The notes below the pieces were generated by a model. That model ran no database searches. It was given only the letters and a program-made list of their open reading frames with translations, and was not told the DNA's origin. Of a stretch of 17,299 nt of DNA, positions 1-6,189 are shown piece by piece. Numbering within the stretch: the stretch's first letter is position 1; each line of letters starts with the position of its first letter. The position numbers and the translations under genes are program-made. Source of the stretch: JAENVT01 sp031412355 (GTDB lineage Bacteria; Actinomycetota; Acidimicrobiia; Acidimicrobiales; Ilumatobacteraceae); contig JANOCR010000120.1 of NCBI GenBank assembly GCA_031412355.1, forward strand, positions 1 to 17,299. Direction: 5' to 3'.

Positions 1-1
1 T

Positions 2-925
2 ACGGCCGCGGCGAGTCACCCTCACAAGACCATGCTGGCCACCGTGCTGGCCGGAAACGAGACGGTGCAACTCGGCGGGTTGAAGGTGCCGACATACCGC
101 TTCCCCGAATCAGCGGTGCGGTCGCTCGCCCACATGGCCAGACGCAGCGAGTGGCTGCAATCCACCAATACCGAGGTTCCGGACCAGTTGATCGACGCCC
201 CCCAGGTGCGCAAGGTGGTCAGCGACTTCCTGCGGGGAACTCCCGACGGCGATTGGCTCGACATGGCTTCGGCCGTCGCAGTTGCGAACGCTGCGGGACT
301 TCCACTCGCGGAGACCGCGATCGTCGACGGGCTCGACGAGGCGGTCGCGGCCGCGAGCAGGCTGGGCTTCCCAGTAGCTCTCAAGGGCGCCGGCGCCTCG
401 ATCCTGCACAAGACCGACCTTGGGGCGGTGAAGCTCTCGCTCGCCGACGAGCAAGCTGTGCGCGAAGCCGGCTCAACGATGCGCGCCACATTGGCTGACA
501 CGCTGCAGGGCTACTTGGTCCAGAGGATGGCCCCCGCGGGAGTCGAGCTGCTTGCGGGCGTGGCGACCGATCGTGCTTTCGGGCCCATCGTGATCTTCGG
601 CGCCGGGGGCACCGCCGCCGAACTGCTGAAAGACCGCGTCGTGCGTCCCGCTCCCCTCACCACAACCGACAGCAGGCAGATGGTCCGTGGTCTGCGGATC
701 TCGCCGCTGCTCGACGGCTACCGCGGCACTGCGGTCATCGATCACGCGCCGATCGAGGAGCTGCTCGTGCGCCTCGGCCAACTGGCTGATTCGGTTCCCG
801 AGATCGTCGAGATCGACCTCAACCCGATCATCGCCACCACCACGGGTCTCCACGTGGTGGATCTCCGGATTCGGGTCGTACCGTACGTGTCTCACCCCGA
901 ACTGTCAGTACGGAGGCTGCGATGA
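2..925 (+). CDS. NDP-forming acyl-CoA synthetase, C-terminal ATP-grasp part (5' partial)
   Basis: The reading frame is open at the left edge, so only the last 307 residues are visible; the ATG at 32 is internal. The first ~45 residues, including LKVPTYRFPESAVRSLAHMA, look like the end of the succinyl-CoA-ligase-like domain. An ATP-grasp domain (ATP-grasp_5 type) follows, with FPVALKGAGASILHKTDLGA, the Gly-rich IFGAGGTAAELLKD and the metal/nucleotide-binding-like EIDLNPIIA. Family members interconvert acyl-CoA + NDP + phosphate with free acid + NTP (ADP-forming acetyl-CoA synthetase), conserving energy as ATP, or are Pat-like fusions with an N-terminal acetyltransferase; the missing N-terminus prevents a choice. 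The stop overlaps the start of the universal stress gene (ATGA), so the two are translationally coupled. Acyl substrate unknown. Confidence 0.85.
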   Translation, partial: TAAASHPHKTMLATVLAGNETVQLGGLKVPTYRFPESAVRSLAHMARRSEWLQSTNTEVPDQLIDAPQVRKVVSDFLRGTPDGDWLDMASAVAVANAAGLPLAETAIVDGLDEAVAAASRLGFPVALKGAGASILHKTDLGAVKLSLADEQAVREAGSTMRATLADTLQGYLVQRMAPAGVELLAGVATDRAFGPIVIFGAGGTAAELLKDRVVRPAPLTTTDSRQMVRGLRISPLLDGYRGTAVIDHAPIEELLVRLGQLADSVPEIVEIDLNPIIATTTGLHVVDLRIRVVPYVSHPELSVRRLR

Positions 926-1368
926 GCACCGAACCCATGCCGATTGTTGCCAGCGCGATTATTGTGGGCGTCGACACCTCGCCGGAGTCGATCGCCGCCG
1001 TGCAATGGGCAGCATGGCTGGCAACGTGTACGGGCGCCGAACTGCTCGTCGTCCACGCGGAGGGCCTGCTCGAGGAAGGCTCGTTCGTACCGCATGTCGA
1101 CGTCAACCATGTCGTCGCCGATGCACTGCACGACGTCGCACCACCTGCCGTTGTCACAGCCATGGTCGAACCAGGCCCACCAGCTGAGACCTTGATACGC
1201 GTGGCCCACCGCACCGGGGCAGGTCACATCGTCGTCGGACATCGAGGCACGGGGGGCACAGGTTCCGACATCGGATCCACCGCGTTGTCATTGGTCAGTC
1301 GTTCAACGATTCCCGTCACTGTTGTGCGCTACCTCGAGCGGGGCGCGCTCGACCAGTCGGGCTCGTAG
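922..1368 (+). CDS. Universal stress protein (UspA family)
   Basis: A single Usp domain of 148 residues. It begins with the first beta strand and the nucleotide-contacting Asp (IIVGVDTS, Asp18). It ends with the ATP-loop region VVGHRGTGGTGSDIGSTA and the last strand IPVTVV. The usual ATP-binding Usp motif is G-2x-G-9x-G(S/T); here I count eight residues between Gly109 and Gly118-Ser119, one fewer, so nucleotide binding is likely but not certain. The ATG overlaps the stop of the acyl-CoA synthetase gene (ATGA), so both are expected on one mRNA. Its last 66 bases overlap the convergent ferritin-like gene. Usp proteins are abundant in the mycobacterial DosR regulon, which fits the DevR-like regulator 4 kb downstream. 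Confidence 0.88.
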   Translation: MSTEPMPIVASAIIVGVDTSPESIAAVQWAAWLATCTGAELLVVHAEGLLEEGSFVPHVDVNHVVADALHDVAPPAVVTAMVEPGPPAETLIRVAHRTGAGHIVVGHRGTGGTGSDIGSTALSLVSRSTIPVTVVRYLERGALDQSGS

Positions 1369-1818
1369 AAACTTCAGCACCTTGATGTGCTTCTTCGTGT
1401 CTGCGATCAACACGTCGACAAGGATTCCCCACAAGGTCGAAGTGCGGACGTCACGGATCTCATGGCGCAGGCTCCGCGTTGCCGCGAGGTCTTCATGCTC
1501 GAAGCGCAGCAACCGGTCGACCATCTCGATCGTCTCCGGCGCAACAGGATGGAAGTCGACGTGCGGAATGCCATCCGGTGCCTCACGCAGTTCGGCCATG
1601 GCCTTGATTGTCTCGATCCACTCGTTGAAGAGTCGATGGTGCCGGGCCTCGTCCTCGCCGATCAGCGAAGCCAAGAACGACACGTAGGGGTGACCATCGT
1701 CGGCGAGTGCGCCGTACAGGTCGATCACCTCCTGCTCGGACTCGACATGTGCCTCGAGGTGTTCGATCAGGGCTCGATCAACCTCGCTGAGATCGTGCGG
1801 AACTCGACTAGTGCTCAT
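1303..1818 (-). CDS. Ferritin-like (rubrerythrin-type) di-iron protein
   Basis: A 171-residue, mostly helical protein with no signal peptide. Helix 1 has SEQEVIDLY (Glu30 as candidate ligand) and helix 2 has GEDEARHH (Glu57-x2-His60), a typical ferritin-like ExxH. After a short linker come FEHEDLA (Glu107 or Glu109) and IADTKKHI, where the second ExxH reads Thr-x2-His144 with Asp140 one position earlier. The fold call is firm; iron occupancy is less so because of that substitution. I chose the ATG at 1818 over an upstream in-frame start at 1860 because a -10-like GATACT lies exactly 12 to 7 bases before it, as in a leaderless transcript. Role not known; iron or oxygen/peroxide handling is inferred. 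Its 3' end is antisense to the last 66 bases of the stress-protein gene. Confidence 0.75.
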   Translation of the reverse strand: MSTSRVPHDLSEVDRALIEHLEAHVESEQEVIDLYGALADDGHPYVSFLASLIGEDEARHHRLFNEWIETIKAMAELREAPDGIPHVDFHPVAPETIEMVDRLLRFEHEDLAATRSLRHEIRDVRTSTLWGILVDVLIADTKKHIKVLKFLRARLVERAPLEVAHNSDGNR

Positions 1819-1824
1819 CCTCGA

Positions 1825-1830
1825 AGTATC
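1825..1830 (-). promoter_or_regulatory. -10 hexamer of the ferritin-like gene
   Basis: Read on the minus strand this is GATACT, at positions -12 to -7 relative to the ATG at 1818, which would make the transcript leaderless. The same hexamer sits at the same offset before the PAS gene at 4817. Confidence 0.45.
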
Positions 1831-1895
1831 TGCGTTGGCGACGCGACGCTGACAGAGCACTTCGAGGCCTTGGGCGAGGTACTTCGACCCTTTCG

Positions 1896-1915
1896 CGCGG
1901 GACTGAAGTAGGGCA
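1896..1915 (+). promoter_or_regulatory. Possible DosR-like box in the deoC/ferritin intergenic region
   Basis: CGCGGGACTGAAGTAGGGCA matches 13 of 20 positions of the mycobacterial DosR consensus as I recall it (TTSGGGACTWWAGTCCCSAA). The left half-site is perfect and the right half poor. It is centred 20.5 bases before the deoC ATG and 87.5 before the ferritin-like ATG, neither of which is the 42.5 seen for the two better boxes. It is therefore only a candidate. Confidence 0.25.
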
Positions 1916-1925
1916 GGATCTTGCC

Positions 1926-2735
1926 ATGAGTGACTCGCCTGAAACGGTCCTTCGACAGCACGCCGCCAGAGCCCTGGCCTGCCTCGATCTCACCAGCTTG
2001 AATCTCGACGACACACCGGAGCGGATCGACGCGCTCTGTGACCGTGCCCTTTCCCCTGCCCCGGGCATCGACGTGCATCCGGCCGCCGTCTGCATCTACC
2101 CGCAGTTCATCGCCCGGGCCAGGGCGCGTCTGCAGGGCAGCGACATTGCCGTCGCCGCGGTGGCCAACTTCCCGTTGGGCACCTCGCCCGCAGATCAGGT
2201 CATCGACGAGGTCGAACAGGCCTTGGCCGACGGTGCCGACGAGATCGACGTCGTGTTTCCCTTCCGCGCCTACCTCGACGGCGAGCATGCCGCGGCGGGC
2301 GACCTCGTGCAGCGTGTCAGCACGGCGTGTCACACCGGTCCTCGTCGAGCCATGTTGAAGGTCATCCTCGAGACCGGCGTGTTGAGCGATCCCGCCACGA
2401 TCAAGGCCGCGGCGCTGGTGGCGGCAGCGAACGGCGCCGACTTCCTGAAGACCTCGACGGGCAAACTCGAGCCAGCCGCGACGCCCGAGGCCGCGGCCGC
2501 ATTGCTGGAGGTGATCGCCGACGCACAGCGCGACGGTCAGTGGCTCGGCCTAAAGGTCGCCGGAGGCGTGAAGTCGGTCGCCGACGCGGCCATCTACCTC
2601 GACATGGCCGATCGCGTTCTGTTGCCGAACGGAGCACGGCCCGGCAACTTCCGATTCGGCGCCAGCGGTCTGCTCAACGACATCGTCGACGTGCTGGGCA
2701 GCAGCCACGAGATGCAGTTCTCGTCGGAGTACTGA
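1926..2735 (+). CDS. deoC: Deoxyribose-phosphate aldolase
   Basis: Class I aldolase that cleaves 2-deoxyribose-5-phosphate to glyceraldehyde-3-phosphate and acetaldehyde in the cytosol. The 269 residues cover a complete TIM barrel of the usual length. The Schiff-base Lys175 is in DFLKTSTGK, the second active-site lysine Lys210 is in GLKVAGGVK, and the catalytic Asp108 is in EIDVVF. The ATG at 1926 is preceded by AGGA at 1915-1918 at a 7-base spacing. The stop shares one base with the start of deoA (TGATG), so the two enzymes are coupled and act in sequence in pyrimidine deoxynucleoside breakdown. A phosphopentomutase, needed to turn deoxyribose-1-phosphate into the 5-phosphate, is not in this window. 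Confidence 0.96.
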   Translation: MSDSPETVLRQHAARALACLDLTSLNLDDTPERIDALCDRALSPAPGIDVHPAAVCIYPQFIARARARLQGSDIAVAAVANFPLGTSPADQVIDEVEQALADGADEIDVVFPFRAYLDGEHAAAGDLVQRVSTACHTGPRRAMLKVILETGVLSDPATIKAAALVAAANGADFLKTSTGKLEPAATPEAAAALLEVIADAQRDGQWLGLKVAGGVKSVADAAIYLDMADRVLLPNGARPGNFRFGASGLLNDIVDVLGSSHEMQFSSEY

Positions 2736-4075
2736 TGAGTTCGGGCTCAGCCACGTTCCTGCCCCAGGAGATCATCCGAGCCAAGCGCGACGGTTCACGA
2801 CTGACCGACGAGCAGATCGAGCGTTTCGTGGCCGGCATCACGGATCGCAGCATCGGCGATGGCCAGGTCGGTGCCTTCGCGATGGCCGTCTACTACAAAG
2901 GGATGGACACCGGCGAACGCGTGGCGCTGACTCGCGCCATGTCGCAGTCGGGTGCGACAATGCAGTGGGACCGCGCCGATCTGCACGGCCCGGTGGTCGA
3001 CAAGCACTCGACCGGCGGTGTCGGCGACAAGGTCAGCCTGATGCTGGCTCCTCTGGTTGCCTCGTGCGGTGCCCACGTCCCGATGATCTCGGGTCGCGGC
3101 CTCGGCCACACGGGTGGCACATTCGACAAGCTGGAGAGCATTCCCGGCTACAACACGCGACCGGACAACGAACTGTTCCACAAGGTGGTCTCCGAGGTAG
3201 GTTGCGCGATCATCGGCCAGACAGCGGATCTGGCGCCCGCCGACGGACGGCTGTACGCAATTCGCGACGTCACGGCCACCGTCGAGTCGATCGCGCTCAT
3301 CACCGCCTCGATCCTCGCCAAGAAGCTGGCTGCCGGTCTCGATGGATTGGCGATGGACGTAACATTCGGCAACGGGGCGTTCATGCCGGACCTCGCCCAG
3401 GCCGAGGAACTGGCGCGCAGCATCGTCGACGTTGCCGGAAACGCCGGCCTGAAGACGAATGCCCTGCTCACCGACATGAACCAAGTGTTGGGACGTACTG
3501 CGGGCAACGCCATCGAGGTGCGGGAAACGATCGACTGGCTGACTGGCGCGTTCGACGAACCCAGGCTGACCGAGGTGGTGCTGGCGCTGGGAGCGGAGAT
3601 GCTGCTGCTCGGAGGCCTCGCCACAGACCTCGAGTCCGCGACAGCCAGCCTGGTTGCCGCTCGCGCCGACGGCACCGCCGCAGAGCGGTTCCAACAGATG
3701 GTGACAGCGCTCGGCGGACCTGCTGACCTGCTGCACAACCCTGACGCGCACCTGCGCTCGGCGGATGTCACCAGACGGGTCGATCCCGGCACCGACGGAT
3801 ACGTGCAGTCGATCGACACTCGCGGGGTCGGATTGGTGGTCGTGACGTTGGGCGGTGGTCGCATGCGCGTCGAAGACTCCATCGACCACGCGGTGGGGCT
3901 CAGCAACATCGCCGGGCTCGGCGAATACGTGGACCACGAACGGCCACTCGCGGTTGTGCATGCCCGCAACGATTCCGACGCAGCCGTAGCCGCCGAGGCA
4001 CTGCGTGCAGCCTTCACCATCGGCGGCGACCGACCTGCCCCCAGCCCAGTCGTTGCGTTGCGGATCACGGCGTAG
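2735..4075 (+). CDS. deoA: Thymidine/pyrimidine-nucleoside phosphorylase
   Basis: Phosphorolyses thymidine (or several pyrimidine nucleosides) to the base and (deoxy)ribose-1-phosphate. The product is 446 residues, the usual size. The phosphate-binding Lys/Ser/Gly segment KHSTGGVGDK is at 90-99, and the family signature SGRGLGHTGGTFDKLE at 119-134. The N-terminal helical domain (LPQEIIRAKRDGSRLTDEQI), a central domain and a C-terminal domain (residues ~350-446) are all present. The open frame extends upstream to 2327 inside deoC, but the ATG at 2735 overlapping the deoC stop gives the family's normal N-terminus. Sequence alone does not separate DeoA from the broader pyrimidine-nucleoside phosphorylase. 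A phosphoribosyltransferase gene follows after 18 bases. Confidence 0.95.
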   Translation: MSSGSATFLPQEIIRAKRDGSRLTDEQIERFVAGITDRSIGDGQVGAFAMAVYYKGMDTGERVALTRAMSQSGATMQWDRADLHGPVVDKHSTGGVGDKVSLMLAPLVASCGAHVPMISGRGLGHTGGTFDKLESIPGYNTRPDNELFHKVVSEVGCAIIGQTADLAPADGRLYAIRDVTATVESIALITASILAKKLAAGLDGLAMDVTFGNGAFMPDLAQAEELARSIVDVAGNAGLKTNALLTDMNQVLGRTAGNAIEVRETIDWLTGAFDEPRLTEVVLALGAEMLLLGGLATDLESATASLVAARADGTAAERFQQMVTALGGPADLLHNPDAHLRSADVTRRVDPGTDGYVQSIDTRGVGLVVVTLGGGRMRVEDSIDHAVGLSNIAGLGEYVDHERPLAVVHARNDSDAAVAAEALRAAFTIGGDRPAPSPVVALRITA

Positions 4076-4093
4076 CTGAGCTCGGAGCACGCG

Positions 4094-4762
4094 ATGCGCG
4101 GCCGTGTCTTTCAAGATCGGGGGGCGGCGGGCGAGTTGCTGGGTGTCGCGGTCGGAGCCGCAGTTGCGGCGGCCGAACTCGTGGCACCGGTCGTCCTCGG
4201 TCTGCCCCGTGGCGGAGTCCCCGTGGCGGCCAAGGTTGCCGAGGCGATCAGCGCACCGCTCGACGCGTTGTTCGTCCGCAAGCTCGGTGTTCCTAACCAA
4301 CCCGAGCTGGCAATGGGTGCGATCGGCGAAGGTGGCGTGGTCGTAGTCAACCATCACGTGGTCGCTCTCGCTCACCTCTACCAGCACGAACTGAGCCGGA
4401 TCGAAGCCCGCGAACGAGTGGAGCTGGAGCGCCGGATTGCGCACGTGCGCAGCCACCGCCCGCGGCAGTCGATCGTCGATCGGTCGGCGATCATCGTCGA
4501 CGACGGCATTGCAACGGGGGCGACCATTCGTGCCGCAGTCCTGGTAGCGCGTGCCAGCGGCGTTCGCGACGTCACAGTGGCCACGCCCGTCGCGCCGGCC
4601 GACGTTGTGGACCTGTTGGAGACCGAGGCCGAAAGAGTCGTTTGCCTCGAGCAGCCAGAGCCATTCGGCTCCGTTGGCCGCTGGTACCGCCACTTCGGGC
4701 CGGTCAGCGAAGCCGAGGTTCTCGAACTGCTCACCGCTGCATTCACCGCCGATCGCCCGTGA
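4094..4762 (+). CDS. Phosphoribosyltransferase-fold protein (Rv0571c-like)
   Basis: A type I phosphoribosyltransferase domain of 222 residues. The PRPP-binding loop IIVDDGIATGAT is at 133-144, with the two acidic residues followed by the Gly/Thr-rich turn. The N-terminal strand VVLGLPRGGVPVAAKVA and FVRKLGVPNQPELAMGAIG are typical of the uncharacterised 'predicted phosphoribosyltransferase' group, whose actinobacterial members include the DosR-regulon protein Rv0571c (there fused to a hydrolase-like domain, absent here). The substrate is unknown; I would not name it as a purine or pyrimidine salvage enzyme, although its place directly after deoA suggests nucleotide-related chemistry. A CGGAG ribosome site lies at 4083-4087, 6 bases before the ATG. 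Probably the third gene of a deoC-deoA-prt operon. Confidence 0.85.
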   Translation: MRGRVFQDRGAAGELLGVAVGAAVAAAELVAPVVLGLPRGGVPVAAKVAEAISAPLDALFVRKLGVPNQPELAMGAIGEGGVVVVNHHVVALAHLYQHELSRIEARERVELERRIAHVRSHRPRQSIVDRSAIIVDDGIATGATIRAAVLVARASGVRDVTVATPVAPADVVDLLETEAERVVCLEQPEPFGSVGRWYRHFGPVSEAEVLELLTAAFTADRP

Positions 4763-4764
4763 GA

Positions 4765-4784
4765 CTCGGGACAAAAGGCCGTAG
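4765..4784 (+). promoter_or_regulatory. DosR-like box upstream of the PAS gene
   Basis: CTCGGGACAAAAGGCCGTAG matches 14 of 20 positions of the DosR consensus, including GGGAC, the A/T centre and the GGCC variant often seen in the second half-site. It starts 2 bases after the phosphoribosyltransferase stop and is centred 42.5 bases before the GTG at 4817. That is the class-II activator position if the transcript is leaderless. Confidence 0.6.
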
Positions 4785-4804
4785 GAACACACCAGCCGCT
4801 GATT

Positions 4805-4810
4805 GATACT
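4805..4810 (+). promoter_or_regulatory. -10 hexamer of the PAS gene
   Basis: GATACT lies at -12 to -7 relative to the GTG at 4817. Together with the upstream box it forms a plausible activator-dependent promoter with no clear -35, giving a leaderless mRNA. Confidence 0.5.
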
Positions 4811-4816
4811 GACACG

Positions 4817-5470
4817 GTGGGTACCGAGACTCGTCTGGGCGACAGGGCGCACGTTGGCGCCGGCGGCAACCTGGCCTCCGACGGTCTCGTGTCGATGGTG
4901 CTCGATCGCATCGCCGATGGTGTGCTGCTGTCGGACAGCAGCGGTGTGATCGTCTACGCCAACAAGCCGCTCCTGCGCTTGTTCGGGTACGACAACAGCA
5001 GCGATCTGGTCGGCAAACTGGTCGAGGTCCTGCTACCCGACTATCTGCACACCCAACATCGCCACCACGTCACACGATTCTTCACGTCTCCCGAGCCGCG
5101 ACCGATGGGTCGCGACGACCTCGACATCGAAGGTCGCCGTGCAGACGGGTCGTTGTTCTCGATCGATGTTGAGTTGAACGCACTGCCAGACACGTCGCTG
5201 GTCGTCGCGACCGTGCGCGACATGACAGCGCAGCGCAGCTCGTCGGTCGACAACGCCATCTCCAGGATCGACCTGGCCAATTCCAGGGCCCGCGTCGAGC
5301 AGCTGCAGACTGCACTCGATCTCGTCATCCAACGCCTGTTCGCCCTCGGCATCTCGATCACCGCCGGCGCATCGAGTGACGCGATGCTCGCCGAACGCAT
5401 GACGACGGCGGTTCACCGCATCGACGAGATCATCGAAGCCGTTCAGCAAAGTCGCGCGCCCGGCCGCTAG
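4817..5470 (+). CDS. PAS protein with degenerate DHp helices (pseudo-sensor kinase)
   Basis: 217 residues, GTG start. Residues ~24-140 form a PAS domain (VLDRIADGVLLSDSSGVIVY, then VVATVRDM). Residues ~155-212 match the HisKA_3 dimerisation helices of the kinase at 6190-7191: here ALDLVIQRLFALGI, there ELHDSVIQRLFAAGL. The position of the phospho-acceptor His is Leu167 (CTC, one base from CAC). The protein ends where the ATPase domain should begin, so it can neither bind ATP nor be phosphorylated there. His81 aligns by spacing (17 residues before the Gly of PMG) with the haem-ligand His of FixL and E. coli DosP. A soluble partner or modulator of the neighbouring two-component system is inferred; an independent PAS sensor is the alternative. 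Confidence 0.8.
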   Translation: MGTETRLGDRAHVGAGGNLASDGLVSMVLDRIADGVLLSDSSGVIVYANKPLLRLFGYDNSSDLVGKLVEVLLPDYLHTQHRHHVTRFFTSPEPRPMGRDDLDIEGRRADGSLFSIDVELNALPDTSLVVATVRDMTAQRSSSVDNAISRIDLANSRARVEQLQTALDLVIQRLFALGISITAGASSDAMLAERMTTAVHRIDEIIEAVQQSRAPGR

Positions 5471-5480
5471 ATACTCGGCC

Positions 5481-5500
5481 ATCAGGACCTTGGTCCTTGG
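5481..5500 (+). promoter_or_regulatory. DosR-like palindrome upstream of the response regulator
   Basis: ATCAGGACCTTGGTCCTTGG contains the perfect inverted repeat AGGACC-TT-GGTCCT (5484-5497) and matches 12 of 20 positions of the DosR consensus. Its centre is 42.5 bases before the ATG at 5533, the same offset as the box at 4765-4784. It probably mediates autoregulation by the DevR-like protein. Confidence 0.65.
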
Positions 5501-5532
5501 ACATCGCGTGGTGGGTGTGGTCCCATAGGGGA

Positions 5533-6189
5533 ATGGATGACAACCCGAACAAAGTCACCGTGTTCCTCCTCGACGACCACGAACTCGTTCGCGAGGGCGT
5601 GCGTCAACTGCTGGAGGCAGACGGCACGATCGAGGTTGTCGGCGAGGCCGCAACGTGTGCCGACGCGGTGGCGCGAATTCGGGCTACACGGCCGCAGGTC
5701 GCGGTGCTCGATGTGCAGTTGCCCGATGGAAGCGGGGTGGAGGTGTGTCGCGACGTTCGCAGCATGCGCCCCGATCTGGTGTGCCTGATGCTGACCTCTT
5801 TTTCCGACGAGGAGGCGCTGTTTCAATCTGTGATGGCCGGCGCCGCCGGCTACGTCTTGAAGCAGATCCGCGGCAACGATCTCGTATCCGCCGTCCACCG
5901 CGTGGCCCGCGGCGAATCGCTGATCGATCCCGCTGTCACCGGCCAGTTGCTCGAGCGACTGCGCAATCCACAGCCGGACCAGGACCCCCGGTTGGCCGCG
6001 CTGACCGACCTCGAGCGCACGATTCTCGACCTGGTCGCCGAAGGGCTGACCAACCGCCAGATCGCAGCCAGGGTCAACCGCGCCGAGAAGACCGTCAAGA
6101 ACTACATGTCATCGATACTGATGAAGCTTGGAATGACCAGGAGAACCGAGGCAGCCGTCTTTGCCGTGAGGGCCAAGACCGAGCATTGA
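5533..6189 (+). CDS. devR: NarL/DevR (DosR)-type response regulator
   Basis: 218 residues. Receiver domain 8-122: acidic pair Asp14-Asp15, phospho-acceptor Asp60 in AVLDVQLPDG, switch Thr88 in LMLTS, and Lys110 in GYVLK. LuxR-type helix-turn-helix ~155-212, with GLTNRQIAARVNRAEKTVKN and MKLGM. The recognition-helix stretch AEKTVKNY is the same as I recall for mycobacterial DosR, and the neighbouring residues differ little, so a DosR-like DNA target is expected; two such sites lie just upstream. I prefer the ATG at 5533 to a TTG at 5497, because the TTG would place the operator palindrome against the coding sequence and adds residues unlike the family. AGGGGA precedes the ATG with almost no spacing. 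The stop abuts the stop of the convergent kinase. Confidence 0.93.
   Translation: MDDNPNKVTVFLLDDHELVREGVRQLLEADGTIEVVGEAATCADAVARIRATRPQVAVLDVQLPDGSGVEVCRDVRSMRPDLVCLMLTSFSDEEALFQSVMAGAAGYVLKQIRGNDLVSAVHRVARGESLIDPAVTGQLLERLRNPQPDQDPRLAALTDLERTILDLVAEGLTNRQIAARVNRAEKTVKNYMSSILMKLGMTRRTEAAVFAVRAKTEH

Noticed and set aside
2327..2734. Upstream extension of the deoA frame
   Set aside because: It overlaps deoC out of frame; the ATG at 2735 restores the normal family N-terminus.
2795..4852. A 685-residue open frame on the minus strand opposite deoA, the phosphoribosyltransferase and the PAS gene
   Set aside because: Its translation is rich in Arg/His/Gln/Asp with no fold or motif, and it is antisense to three well-supported genes. 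It is a by-product of GC-rich codon use.
5497..5532. TTG start of the response regulator
   Set aside because: It would start on the last base of the operator palindrome and adds 12 residues not seen in DevR-type proteins.
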